Counted from the first letter of the stretch, positions 33,391 to 45,931 are shown. The stretch is 64,000 bases of DNA from Annona cherimola (GCA_030490835.1 CM059973.1:56176008-56240007), one strand, 5' to 3'. Translations and numbers: made by a program. The notes: a model not told the origin generated them from the sequence alone.

Positions 33391-36004
33391 CGTGGCGCCC
33401 CAAACCGGGGTGCCTAGAAGCCTTACTTCGAGATCTTGTCGATTGGTAAATGTGAGTCAGGATTGTTGCCCTAATCACGCGGCGGTTCTTAATTGAATCT
33501 CGTCCATTTTTTTTTTCATTTCGTTCATCACTTAAGCATACTCTTTATTCATAATAGACTCATCCATATCATCATAAAACCATTCATATCTTCTTTTTAT
33601 TGAAATAATTCACATAAGTACAATTATGTTTGTAATATCCATAAATTATGTCTTCAACATGATTATCATACATTTGTCCCTTTAGACGCATACATAAAAC
33701 TGCAATTAAATTTGCAAGTCATTTCTACCTGGCCTCATTTATGAGTCAGCTCCATAGCCTGTTTGTCATATTGAAAACACATATGAGTAATAATACTCAG
33801 TAAGTAAGCCTTTTTCTTTCATTCAAATATATTTCCCCCCATTTGGTAGGAGACACTTACCAAGTGATCAATTACCAATGGGACAGAAATTTTTTCATGC
33901 ATTCATTCATTCATGACTTTTCTTGTGCCTCTAGGAGGATGCCACTGGTAAACAGCCCTTGCAACTTGGCAATAGTGAAGGGGGACCCTCTGATCCGCTT
34001 ATTACCTCCACCAAAGTCTCTTCTTTGTGCACCATGTTCATACATACATATGCCGGCATGACATGCTCCATAAAACTTGATAAATCATTTAGAAAATGAT
34101 TTAACAAGCGGTTAACAATCATTTCATGTAAAGCATTATAGGAATGATCATCCTTAAATATAATTCATAAAACATGCGAGTAAACAATTTGCAATCATTT
34201 AGAAATATTTTAGAAAGCATATAACTTGTTTACCTCCTCAGTCAGTGTCCTCCACCTTTTCCTTTCCTTTTCCTATACAAGGAAAAAATGATATTTTATC
34301 AATATCATTTCATGTCTTAGTTTACTTCCCATGCATACTTTATAATCATCCATTACCTCATTTATATAGAGGTTAATTTTATAAATATACTTGGTCATTA
34401 CCTCATTATATGGATTTTTATCCATAAATCCTTTAAAAATTCCATCCTTATATCCTCAAAAAATATAAAAATTAATCTCAATTTTTTCCAAAATCACGCT
34501 GTTTACTGTTCATAGTTACTGTAGTAGTTACTGTAGCATATTACTGTTCACTCGAGGTTACTGCTCACAGCTACGTGGGTTACTGTTCATGGGTTCCAAA
34601 AATAAAAAATATCATGACATAGCTTATGCTTAGTATATCATAGAAAAATTCATATATTTTTAATTTATCATCATTAACTTGGTCAAATAAATCATTTTCT
34701 CCATATACTAAAAATCAACATAAATTCACTTAAGCATAATACTTAATCCCAAAAATTATGAGATTAATATATCATCATTCCAACATCATATTTATCATAA
34801 TCATTCATCCTAAATCACCATTTATCAAATTTGGAGCATTATTTTCACATATCATACATGATTTTCCCGAATGCTCTATCTTCACTCCAAATTTTTTATA
34901 TTTCGGCATAATTCCAATTAAGCATTATAACTTTACTTATTTTCTCATGCTTAGGCATTATCTAAGCATGATTTTAACCTACTTAACATCCAAAAGAAAT
35001 TTGGAAAGAAATCACTTACCCGATGTGGAGATATCCTTCTTTTTCTCACACTTTTTCTCTCTAACTTTCTCCTCTTCTTTGTCCTCAAGGCTAAAACGTG
35101 GTGGGGGTGGAAAATTCTTAAATGGAGCTGGGTTTCTGTGCTTTTGACTTCTCCCCCCCCCTTGGCCCTATTTATAGGGTTTGATTTTTCATAAAATCGG
35201 ATTTTACCCTCTTGCTCAAGGTATTTATTTCCAATTATTTTTTATCAAATCCAAGCAATTTTTTTGAGCCATGTGCAGATGCTCTTGCTGCCTTGGACGT
35301 CCCCACTTGCAGCCCCCTTTTATTATTTTTATTTTATTAAAAATGCATTTTTTAATCCAAATTCATCCAAGCCATTGATCACTTGATAAGATCAAATGTG
35401 AGACATTGATTTTAGATCAAAAGTCAAGCCCTATCCATGCCCATGCCTTCCTTGAGATTTGTGTAGATTTTTCATTAATTAAAAATATTATTTACTTAAT
35501 TAAAATAATCAAAAGTCAAACCTACATTAATATTAAAGTAAAAAGCAATTTTTGATCTCCAAACGACGTTTGATCTTGACCCTTGATTCATTATTTTTGA
35601 TAAATCTTGGACCACTCATCATGTTCGTCATAAGATTTTGGCCATCCATAAAAAATTTCATCTCAATCCGACGTTCGGATTGCAAGTTATGATTTTTTCT
35701 TCAATTTTTCACTAAAATCCAAAATTCCATTAAAATATCAAAAAGAATTGTTATTTCGTCCTGTAGTGATTAAATCTCCTTTTCGTCTTTTTGTGATTAG
35801 GTTAATCCAAGTGATTAACTCTTAATCACATGTCTTAATCCCAAGATTACTATTCACGTGCACTATTCATCCGAATTTCATAAATAATTATTTTAACCTC
35901 TATTCTCATATATTTCATATTCATGAATGTATATTTCTCAAATATATTACCTAGGGTTTACAACCCTAGGGTTTTATACACGTGTCTAAAATCGGGTTTT
36001 CACA
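33391..36004 (-). mobile_element. Nested solo gypsy LTR, minus orientation
   Basis: 2614 bp starting (C)GTGGCGCCCC and ending GGGTTTTCACA, homologous to the solo LTR at 177-2701. The first base is C where T is expected. Flanks TGGGA (33386-33390) and TGGGC (36005-36009) are a target duplication with one mismatch. It is inserted opposite in direction into an LTR of its own family, which gives a large inverted structure with the host LTR. Carries a TATA box (35169-35176, minus) and the ACTGTTCA array (about 34500-34590). Confidence 0.87.
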
Positions 36005-38051
36005 TGGGCCGTCCAACATGGGGTGGAAGAAAATTGCAAAAATCTGATTTTTATGGACACATGTAGTGGACGTCCAAAGGGTGCCAAAGGTGTATGAAAA
36101 GTTGCTGTTTTGGGCAAATAAAATTATGGACTTTAAGTATGTGAAAATAACCTAAATATGGGACAAGAAAAGTATGATTAAAGGTTGGAATTTAAGAGTT
36201 AAAAATCTGCTATGAATCACATGTCAAAAGAGACGTTGAAAGTGGGAAAGAAGGGTGCCAAAGTTGCAGTTTTGGAACCCTATGATTAAGGGATTAAAAT
36301 TCCACGAATATACCCTAAATTATGTGCTAATTAAGTGGTTTAATTATGCTAAAATAGAGGGAAAATTTCTGTTTTGAAAAAGATTAAGAAACACATAATA
36401 TATGTACGGTAAGAAGGGTGCACATAAGAAGGGTATGTATGGCTAAATGAGAAATGACTTATGTAATTTGCTAAAATGCAAAATGAATGGAAATGTGAAG
36501 GAATGTGTAATTAAGGTGCTGATTTGATAATAAATTATAATTTCAAATTTTGAGATTAATATGTGAGGCCTAATCTATTAGATATGTGCCTAAAATGAGC
36601 ACCGATGTGTGAAATATGAAAAATATATGATAAATGATGAATGGAAGTAATAAACTTCCATATGATGATTTAATGAAGGGTTATGATATGTTAAAATGTT
36701 TGCCCTACATAAGGATATTAAAAATGCAATAGAATGAATGGATGATATGATGCACAAGTGTATTGATATATGTATGAATACCCGACTTGAAATTCAAGTG
36801 GGTAATGCATGTTAATGAATGATATGTGGGTCGAAAAACTAAGTTGTATGCAAGCATATGAGGATTGTATGAATGCAATGTCATTCTTATGTATATAGGC
36901 AAAGGCAAAGAGAAATTCAATATGAAAAGCTCACATGAATCAGGTAAGCAAGCAATTTTTTAAAAGATTTGCTTCTTCTAACTACGATAAAATGATTGCA
37001 AAAGTTATTTAAATGCTTTGTATTGATTTAGTAAATGAATATTTAAATTGTTCCTAAGAATGTTTAAGGATGTCTATCCTTTTATCTCAACATGTGTTGA
37101 AATGTGATTTTAATTGTTATAAACAATTTATACAATGTTTTATGAAATGTTGATTAGGAATTATGATTCAAGGATTTATGTATGAAAATCATGCTAGCAT
37201 GTTTAAGTTCATGTTTATGACAAGCTCATGGTGCACAAGGTATTAGGTCTATTCCAAAGGTGTAAGCGTACCGATTGTCCCCCTTTAATGTGACCAAGAC
37301 ACTAAGATAGGCCAAAGACCGGCGGTGCTCTCCCTGAGATGGGAGAAGATGGAGACAGGTGGTCATCTAGCTAGCGCCCATCCTATGATGTTCATATTTT
37401 TTAATAATCCATTTCATTATTCATGATGTACCCGTGATGGATATAATATTCATATTTTCTCATGATATACCCACGAGTGGGTATAATGTGCTTTCCAAGA
37501 TGATATTTAAATGAAAAGGTTTGCCTACAAAATGAATTGCCTGAAAACTATGCAGCTTGCTTATTGAGTTTCGAGTCATGTTTCGTTTTCCAAACCTTAA
37601 GATAGGTGAAAGGATGGACATGGCAAGGAGCACAGAATAATCGACAAAGGATGATAATTCTATGATTGCCTGTGTATGATATTGCGCATGAAAGAATTTA
37701 TGATGTTTTATACGATTGTTGTTGATGAATTGTGTAATTTACACTATAGTGTATGATGAAATGATGAAAAATTTTAAGGGCAAGTGATGGTTGTATGTTT
37801 TGCCTTGCTATAAATGATGTAGAATTCGTGATATGCAAATGAATATATTAGGGCTTAATCATAGCCTAGATAGGCAAAAGGATGAAAATTGAATAAGTAT
37901 GATGATATTAACTCCTATGAAGTCTAATGTAAATGGATAAATATCTCATAAATCCCACCGTGTGACAGGACAACAATCTTGATCACACTTACCAATCAAT
38001 AACGGTCCCGGAGTAAGGTTCAGGATGTGACGCTCGGTTTGGAACGACACA
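36005..38051 (+). mobile_element. 5' LTR of chromovirus-like gypsy, part 2
   Basis: Continues the host LTR after the nested copy and ends CGGTTTGGAACGACACA at 38051, five bases before the primer site. The stretch 37180-37400 (CATGTTTAAG..., the GTCCCCCTTTA tract) matches the reversed solo LTR at 600-800. The end is diverged from the CGGTTCGGGGCGCCACA consensus by several changes, mostly at CG sites. Confidence 0.8.
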
Positions 38052-38056
38052 GAGCT

Positions 38057-38068
38057 TGGTATCAGAGC
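38057..38068 (+). other. Primer binding site of chromovirus-like gypsy (initiator tRNA-Met)
   Basis: TGGTATCAGAGC, five bases after the LTR end. The same primer type is usual in plant chromoviruses. Confidence 0.95.
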
Positions 38069-38207
38069 ATGGATTAGTAAATAGGCATGAAAAATTTACT
38101 AAGTATGAAGGTTGATCGAATATAATGAAATATGCATGATTTTATGATGATTAATATGTGATCATAAGATGATTCGCATTATGATGATTTTGACAGCCAA
38201 ACGTGAT

Positions 38208-38869
38208 GCACTACCCACCTGTTCCTCCGGGCATTCGACCTATACACCCTCCACCATAGCCCTAGGGAAACAATTATGTTGATCCTCTACAGCATGGGTA
38301 TGGTTTAGAGGAGTCTACAAGTAGGGCTCCTAAAGCCGAGGTATTGTTAGCCCCTCGCCCAAATTCACCGTTAATTCCAGAGGTACACACCGACCACATT
38401 AGTGCACGGGATCTCTAGAACTTTTGGGACCAGATTCCTGCTCCCACACCTCTCGACCTAGGTCCATGGTATCGGTTTGCCGATGGATGTGTCCAATTCT
38501 GTTATGGAGTGAGTTGGGAATGCATCCGCTAGAGGGAGAAGGAAGTTGTCATAACTATGGAGCAACGACGTGCTCTAGGCATAGTGGAGAGGCCTTCCAC
38601 ACCCGACCCTCGATGAGGTTATACTACGGGTAGTGGAAAGTGATGGTGAACCCGTGAACATGGATAGTGATGATGATGATGAGGACCCTGTGGAAGAATA
38701 CCTCTAACCAAAAGAGGACGAGAGTGATGATGAGGATAGCGGGGAAGAAAACCTTCCCGATTGGTCTGACACTAGCACTATCACCGAGGAACCTACACAT
38801 GTGCTGCCTAGCCGTAGGCGTTACCTTTGGGGAAGGGGTCCTAGTAGGCAATGGAGGTTTTTTTTATGA
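38208..38869 (+). pseudogene. Uncharacterised ORF between primer site and gag
   Basis: From ATG 38208 one frame reads a Pro-rich N-terminus (MHYPPVPPGIRPIHPPP), a Trp/Tyr-rich middle (LGPWYRFADGCVQFCYGV) and then, after one frameshift near 38614, a strongly acidic segment (DSDDDDEDPVEEYL, EDESDDEDSGEENLPDW) and a basic C-terminus with RRRYLWGRG. It ends TGA at 38869, about 220 codons, with four or five in-frame stops. This is too ordered to be leader noise: codon-like composition is held for 660 bases. I recognise no family. It lies upstream of gag, where most plant gypsy elements have only leader. Confidence 0.6.
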
Positions 38870-39379
38870 ATATGTATAAATTATGGTTGATGATACTTTA
38901 TTTGCCAAGTTGGTTTGACATGTACATAAGTGTGGCATGTTATGATATGATGAAACTTTGGTTTCAAGATGGAATGCTTAACTATGTGAATGATATGAAT
39001 ATAAGAATGATTATGATAAAAAGGTTATGTTTAAGAATTGCAAAGGCATGAAATAACTATGATTAAGAATTTTAAATGTAGGAAAGGAATGGGTATGAAT
39101 GTTGATAAGTAGTTATGAACGAATATGAATGTTTATATTGATAACTATGAATGATTATGAATGTTAACAAGTGATTACAAAAGATTTTGAATGACCATGA
39201 ATGTTATGGATGTTTACGTTGATAAATGATGGAATGTAACATGATTGATGTTGTGTTGCATAAAATGATATGACTATGATAAACTAACCATATGATAATG
39301 ATATAAGTATGATATGACCTAACCCTAACCATGAATGAAGGTTATGTGATGTTCTTTTGATATATTCAGAATAAGCACC
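38870..39379 (+). other. AT-rich spacer before gag
   Basis: About 500 bases with loosely repeated TATGAATGTT words (39085-39230) and no credible ORF. Separates the upstream ORF from gag. Confidence 0.6.
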
Positions 39380-41113
39380 ATGGTTGATATGAGGTCAAGG
39401 GTGAGGCAAAACAAAGGAAAAGGGATAGCCAATGAGGAAATTCCCAGCTAACACGAAGTTGGAGAGACAAGTGGTAGATCTAAAAGGTCTGGACTGGGAA
39501 CAAGCGGGCAAGACCCGAGGACTCATCAAAGATAAGAGAACCTAAGTCCGAAACAAAATGCGGAAGGAGAACATGAATTCAGACAGGCCAGGCTAATAGA
39601 GGAAAGAGTAGCCGCAACTGTAAAGGAAGCCATGCAGCAAGCTACACGTGATTGGGCAGCTCAAATTGCAGATATAATTCAAGGCTTGTGGGAAAGAACC
39701 CAGCAAGCATAGTTGGGCAGCAACGAAAGAGAAGGAATTGCTCCGATGACTAACCCTATCCCCGCACAGGCACCTATAGGAGATTAAAATCAACTGATGG
39801 AGGCAGATAGAAGGCCTATTAATGCATTCCTAGCTCAATGACCTTCCAAGTCCTTAGGAGAACCCGACCCCGTATACACTGAGCAGTGGATGATAGAGAT
39901 TAAAAAGCTGTTTATGATATCTCCGTGCAATGATAGGAAAACGGTGTTGTGCGCCACTCATCTATTGCCTAAGGATGCCCATAAGTGGTGGGAGACTATG
40001 CTAATCACAACGCCGCACCCGGAGGAAGTGACATGGCAGACCTTTGTTGAGGAGTTCAATAAAGAGTACCTTCCAGTGGGACTGCAAAGTCAAAAGGTTA
40101 TTGAATTTGAGAGACTTTACCAAGGGAGGATGTCAATCACTGAATATGCCACTAAGTTCATTGCCTTAGTAAGGTACGTACCGTGGATCGCCAATGTGCC
40201 AGAAAACAAGGCACAAAGATTTCAACAGAGATTGAGGCCATAACTAAGGGAGAGCCTTGCACCTTTATTGATTAAGGACTATGCGTCGAGTCTTGAAAGG
40301 GCAAGAGCTTTGGAGATCGAGGCATTGAGGACCCAGGAATTGAGATAAGGGCCGAGATTGTTTAGCCCGGGTGTGAAGGAATCGGAAACGGGAAAGGAAA
40401 ATACTAAGAAGGGAGGTGTGAGAAAAGGAAGAGGAACCCCTAAGAAGAAAAGCCCTCCAGTTTGCAATAAATGTCAAAGGCGCCATTTAGGCGAGTGTTT
40501 GAAAGGTTCAAACTGGTGCTACAAATGTGGGCAAACAGGGCACATAGCCAAGGAATGCGGAGCGAGAGAGGCGAAGGTTATCAAGTGCTACATTTGTGAT
40601 CAGGTAGGACACATTGCCCCAAATTGTCCAAACAAGGCACAAACGTCGCAAGGGCATGGAAGACCAGCCCAACTAAGGATAACCGGAGTAGCCAACAGAC
40701 AGGGTACTTCTACAAACCCTGTGCACGTGCTTGCTTTGACTCATACGAAGTCACAAGAGCAGGAGGAGAAGGTGATTACAAGTATGGTTTACATTTTAGG
40801 AAATTCGACAATAGCTTTGTTTGATTCCGATGTTACCCATTCATTCATAGATTGCCAATATGTAATCACGCATGCATTACCTGTAAAGGAAACAAATAAG
40901 ATAATACATGTAGAATCCCCTGTCTATAAGTTAGCTAGCTCTAGCCAAGTACGTAAAGTATGTCCGATTAGGATAGGGTTTGTGATCCTAGAAGCTGGCC
41001 TAATCTTATTGCCAATGACCGAATTCAACGTAATTCTGGGAATGGATTGGCTAAGTCAACGAGGAGCCACTATTGATTGTAAGAATAAGAGGTGCAATTT
41101 GAAGCAGCTCTGA
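39380..41113 (+). pseudogene. gag and protease of chromovirus-like gypsy
   Basis: From ATG 39380 one frame holds to 41113 with stops (for example 39452, 39536, 39710). Gag core: AHKWWETML, TWQTFVEEFNKEYLP, YQGRMSITEYATKFIAL. Zinc-binding part: CNKCQRRHLGEC, then CCHC knuckles CYKCGQTGHIAKEC (40517-40558) and CYICDQVGHIAPNC (40586-40627). The protease shows ALFDSDVTHSFI, where the conserved Gly of the Asp-Ser-Gly triad is Asp (40829-40831), and the FNVILGMDWLS end block. Gag packages RNA; protease matures the polyprotein. The frame changes between here and pol (41095-41115). Confidence 0.92.
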
Positions 41114-41114
41114 A

Positions 41115-42640
41115 AAAGGATGTGGCCATTAATAAGCCAAGGCAGCTTGAGTACTCCATGATACTGATATCATCCATGAAAGCGACTAAGATGGTGAGCT
41201 AGAAATGTCAGGCTTACTTGATATCAGTTAGTGTAAAGGAAGGAAAGGAGGTGGAGTTAGATCAAATCCCGGTGGTTAAAGAGTTTTCAGATGTTTTTCC
41301 ACAGAAATTAACCATGTTACCTTCGGAAAAGGACATGGATATGATGATTGATATCATATCGGGCACAGTCCCAATATCTAAGACCCCCTATCGAATGGTA
41401 CCAGCCGAGATGAGTGAGTTGAGAACTCAAATATATGAGCTCTTGGATAATTGATTTATCAGACCCAGTGCATCACCCTGAGGAGCTCTAGTGCTATTTG
41501 TAAGAAAAAATGATGGAAGTTTAACATTATGTATCGATTATAGGGAGTTGAACAGGGTTACTGTGAAGAACAAGTACCCGTTGCCAATGATTGACGATCT
41601 ATTAGATCAATTGAAAGGAGCTACGACCTTCTCCAAGAAAGATTTACAGTCAGGGTACCATCAGTTGAGGATAAGTCCTACCAATATTCACAAGACAGCT
41701 TTTCGAACTAGGTATGGACATTACGAATTTTTGGTGACGCCTTTTGGGCTCACTAATGCTCCTGATGTATTTATGGATATGATGAATAGAGTATTTCGAG
41801 ATTACTTGGATCAATTTTTTGTGGTATTCATCGATGACATCTTGATTTACTCAAGGTCAGAGAAGGAATATGGGGTTCATCTTCGAAGGGTACTGGAAAG
41901 GTTAAGAAAAGAGAAGTTATATGCAAAGTTAAAGAAATGTGAGTTTTGGTTGAAACAAGTAGCATTTCTATGGCATATAATATTAGAAAAAGAAATCCAA
42001 GTCGACCCTCAAAAGATTGAAGTAGTGTTGAAGTGGCCAAGGCCGGCAACCATTACGAAAATCAGGAGTTTTCTAGGTTTGGCTGGCTACTACCAAAGAT
42101 TTGTTAAGGTCTTCTCACAGTTATCAGCCTCACTAATACGATTGACTCGGAAAGGAGTCAAATATGTATGGTCTGAGGAATGTGAACACAGTTTTTAGGA
42201 ATTGAAGCAATAGTTGATAGAGGCACTTATCCTGACCCTACCTGAAAAAAATGAAGGATTTGTGGTTTATAGCAATGCTTCAAGGAAGGAATTGGGATGA
42301 GTATTGATGCAAAGAGGAAAGAGTATTGATGCAAAGAGGAAAGATGATAGCTTACATATCAAGGCAATTGAAGCCTAATGTGGTAAGCTACCCCACTCAT
42401 GACTTAGAATTACAAGCAGTGGTGTTTGCCTTGAAAATTTGGAGACACTATCTGTATGGTGCTATGTGAGAGATTTACACGGATCACAAGAGCCTTAACT
42501 ATATTTTCACTCAAAAGGAGTTGAATATGAGACAGAGGAGATGACTCAAATTATTAAAGGATTACGATCTAGAGATATTATACCATCCAGGTAAGGCAAA
42601 CATAGTAGCTGATGCATTGAGCAGAAATGCCAGCATAGCA
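41115..42640 (+). pseudogene. RT and RNase H of chromovirus-like gypsy
   Basis: Gypsy RT in one long frame 41491-42198: [44 protein letters not shown], catalytic [11 protein letters not shown] (41827-41838 intact), then the connection [14 protein letters not shown]. Upstream is the KEFSDVFP block. A stop at 41452 precedes the finger region. RNase H (42230-42620) is broken by a stop in the first catalytic region (SNASRKELG), by a 22-bp tandem duplication (42299-42342) that shifts the frame, and by another stop near 42466. Sequence words are Tekay/Del-like, but the chromodomain that would prove a chromovirus is not in the window. Confidence 0.92.
42299..42342 (+). repeat. 22-bp tandem duplication in RNase H
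   Basis: GAGTATTGATGCAAAGAGGAAA occurs at 42299-42320 and 42321-42342, identical. It shifts the RNase H frame, which otherwise reads VLMQRGK. No other gypsy feature here explains it; replication slippage or break repair is likely. Confidence 0.97.
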
Positions 42641-42659
42641 CACCTTATAACAAAGGAAG

Positions 42660-43449
42660 AAGGGTGCTTCAAGAGATAAGACAATTGGAATTGATTGTAT
42701 GTCCACATGGAATTCAAGCAATGTTATCACAAATGCACATATAATCCTCTTTATTTGAACAGATTAAAACTACACAGCAAAAGGACTCAGACATAGATAA
42801 ATATGGGGAGAAAATGAAGAAAAAGAGGTTGAAGGAATTTGCTACTGATGAACAGGGTACATATCGGTACAAAGGTCGCCTTTGCATACCTAATTCAGTT
42901 GAATTAAAGGAACAGATACTCAAGGAAGCATATTTTTTGTCATTCTCTATGCATTCAGGGAGCACTAAAATGTATCAGGATCTCAAGAAAGGATATTGGT
43001 GGAATAATATGAAAAGGGAGATCGCTAAATATGTAGCTAAGTGTTTATCATGTCAAAGGGTGAAGACAGATCACCAACGGATGCAAGGAAAGCTACAGTC
43101 CTTGGAAGTTCCTTAGTGGAAGTGGGACAACATCACAATGGATTTTGTTGAAGGACTGCCTAAAATGCAGATGGGAAATGACTCAATATGGGTAATAATG
43201 GATCAATTGTCAAAAGTTGCACATTTTATACCCATAAAGAAAACATTTTCTGCATAAAGGCTGACCAAGGTGTACTGCAAGGAGATAGTACGACTCCATA
43301 GAGTGCCCAAGTCGATAGTATCTGATCGAGATGCGACGTTCACATCTAAATTTTGGAAAAGTTTGCACAAAACCCTAGGCACCCAGCTCAAGTTCATTAT
43401 GACATTTCATCCCCAAATAGACAGACAAACGAAGCAAGTAAACCAAATT
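42660..43449 (+). pseudogene. Integrase of chromovirus-like gypsy, truncated
   Basis: Zinc domain HSGSTKMYQDLKKGYWW ... CLSCQRVK, then the core: MDFVEGLP (first Asp), VSDRDATFTSKFW (second Asp), and HPQIDRQTKQVNQ, where the catalytic Glu is Lys (codon 43432-43434). Stops at 43114 and 43256. The gene ends at about 43449 against the Athila-2 LTR, so the integrase C-terminus, any chromodomain and the 3' LTR are missing. Confidence 0.92.
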
Positions 43450-43461
43450 ATTTCATCTAGG

Positions 43462-44563
43462 AGCATGCCAGCAACGTCCAAAATCCACCGCATCATCCAT
43501 CAGATCCTAACCATCCAAGCCATCCAGATTTTCTAGCTGGTTTGCGCAATCAATTGTAACGCAATTTGGATGCATTGAATAATATGGGGCCCACCTATTG
43601 CGTAATTTTGGACAGCTATAAACAGGGACGGGCAGTAGGAATTTTAGGAGGAAAAATTCAGAGTGGAATTTAGAGAGGGCAGAAAATTAGAGAGAGAGAG
43701 AGAGAGAAAGAGAGCAAGGAGGTGGAGAGCATGGGCAAGAGGCGGACATGCGAGTTGCATGGAGCGGCCGACACACTATTGGGAGCTTCAAACCAATAAG
43801 CCTTCCTATCTTTTCCCTCTTTAATTTTAATTGTCTTGTTTAAAATGGATTTTGATTCTAATTTTATTTTGGACTTAAATATGCTTGGCTAAACCCTAAA
43901 TCTAGGGTTTGGAATATAGCATGGGTACAATGTAGCGTGGTGTGAGTTTTTAATTTATTTACGATAGATATTATTGTTAATTTAATATCTTGTGATTTAT
44001 ATGCTTACTTTGTACGTGGGCCCATACTTTGGCATGATTCCATATATTAGGTGATGGAACCAATAGGTGAAAACCTAATATACGATAATCAAGATAAACC
44101 TGGAAATCTAAGACCATGAGAATAGACATGATGACCTTGAGGAAGTCTATGAACAAACCATAGAACTTAATGGATTATAATTAACTTAATCCCATGAGAA
44201 TAGGTGGTTAAGAAAATTAGGGTACGCCTTGTAGGTTTTGAGAGAAGGTGCAAGGATAAATTAAGGTTTGTTCTCCTTTAACAAACAATATCCAAATTAA
44301 ATAATTATACCATTACCCGTTGCAAAAGATGCATGTGAAATCCTAGACCCTAGGTACTTGCACTCTTGTTCTCTACTCGTTCTAGTTTTCACTTTTATTT
44401 TCTCTTCCCATTTTTCTATTTTTTTCCATTTTACTTACTATATTCTTTCCATATTCGACACGAAAGCATATAAAAGCAAAATTTATAGTCCTGAATTCCC
44501 TGTAGATCGATAATTTATATACTACAATCTACGACCCGTGCACTTGCGGTGAGATTGCAAACA
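43462..44563 (+). mobile_element. Athila-2 5' LTR, 5'-truncated
   Basis: From AGCAACGTCCAAAATCC onward this is nearly identical to 53676-54781 (the 3' LTR). The first about 1.2 kb of the LTR are missing at the junction with integrase. Contains a candidate TATA box (TATAAACA, 43617-43624) and a GA microsatellite (43689-43715). LTR end CAAACA at 44563, followed by the primer site. Confidence 0.9.
43617..43624 (+). promoter_or_regulatory. Candidate TATA box of Athila-2 5' LTR
   Basis: CTATAAACAGGGACGGG. The 3' LTR has CTATAAAAAGGGACGGG at 53822, a better TATA box. Confidence 0.6.
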
Positions 44564-44570
44564 AGTATTT

Positions 44571-44588
44571 TGGCGCCGTTGTCGGGGA
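44571..44588 (+). other. Athila-2 primer binding site (tRNA-Asp type)
   Basis: TGGCGCCGTTGTCGGGGA, the site usual in Athila elements, seven bases after the LTR end. Confidence 0.93.
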
Positions 44589-44950
44589 ATTCGACGTTAC
44601 TTTAAATTTTATTTTTAGATACTTTCTTTGTTCTTTTCTTTTTCTATTTTTTTTTATTTTTTATCTATTTTTTTTCTTTTTCTGTCTTTTATCCCTATCT
44701 ATTTTTATTTTTATTATTTTATTTTATTTGTATTTTATTTTTATTTTTATTTTATTTTATTTTATTTCTTCCTTTCCATCTCTCGTTCTTATCTTTTTTG
44801 AACTAGCTAGTTAATCTTTGTATGCACCCACATACTCGAAGCTTTGCAAAATAACTAGCTGAAAAACTCTTTGTTGCTGACTCTGAGATTGAACGTTCTT
44901 TTAAGAGAAGAATTCGTGAAAACAAGCAACAACAATCTTTTCAAGGCACC
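44589..44950 (+). other. Athila-2 leader, TTTTATT-rich
   Basis: Leader between primer site and gag. 44605-44800 is almost pure T with TTTTATTTTATTT repeats, the same composition as the Athila-1 leader. No gene. Confidence 0.85.
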
Positions 44951-45926
44951 ATGGCGGAACGTAACAATCCAAATCTGCCACATCAAAATCAGGAGGAAGG
45001 CCAAGCTAAGAACAACGCTCCTCGAAGAAGGGTAACTCTTATCGATCGGAACCAGCCGAACCCTCGAGGATTTCGATCATGCATAGTTGAACCAGAAATT
45101 GATCCAAGAAACTTTGAAATCAATCTCGGGCTTATTCGGATGGTTCAACGGGACCAATTTGTAGGACTACTCTTTGAAAACCAGACCGTACACATCACTA
45201 AGTTCCTGCAACTGTGTAACACAATCAAGGTACAAATATCCGACGTGAGGTAATCCGTCTTCAGCTTTTCCAATTTTCTCTTGGTGACAAGGCAAGCGAG
45301 TGGTTCTATTCTATGCTGCCCGACACTTTCATTACATGGGATGAGTTCTCTATTACTTTCCTGGAGAAATTCATTCCACCCACTAAAACCAGGAAAATCC
45401 AGGACGAAATCAATCAGTTCGTCCAAAAAGATAGTGAAACTCTATACGATGTGTGGGAGGGAATGAAAGATTTTCAATGCAAGTGTCCACATCATGGCGT
45501 CTCGCAAGGTGACGTTGTTAAAAATTTCTTCAATGGACTTGATCGACCTAGCCGAAGCGCCGTCAATTCAGCTACTGGTGGCCGATTCATGCGATTAACT
45601 GATGAGGAGCTCTCGAACTCCTCGATGATTTGGCTCTTTATGATTCTCAATACGACGATGTCCGAGGACCCTCTCGGCGAGGTAATGTATATGACATCGA
45701 ATCTATAAATTCATTTCATGCTAAACTTGATCAACTTTTGCAGCAAAAGAAGCAGGAACCCACAACCAGAATGCATCTTCTTCTCGACAAATTTCATGTG
45801 AGATCTGTGGAGCTTCACACTATACGTCTGAGTGTAGTTTCGCCAGCCAGGACATCAGAAGCGAGCAGGCCAATGCATTCAACAACCAGTATAATACTCG
45901 CACTTATGGTAACCCTTATTCAAATA
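44951..45926 (+). pseudogene. Athila-2 gag, first part
   Basis: ATG 44951 (MAERNNPNLPHQNQEEG). A frameshift near 45240 moves the reading into DTFITWDEFSITFLEKFIPP, EINQFVQKDSETLYDVWE, and HHGVSQGDVVKNFFNGL, the gypsy gag core. A further frame change at about 45620 reads DSQYDDVRGPSRRGNVYDIES. It is interrupted at 45931 by a solo copia LTR and resumes at 47582. Confidence 0.9.
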
Positions 45927-45931
45927 CTTAC

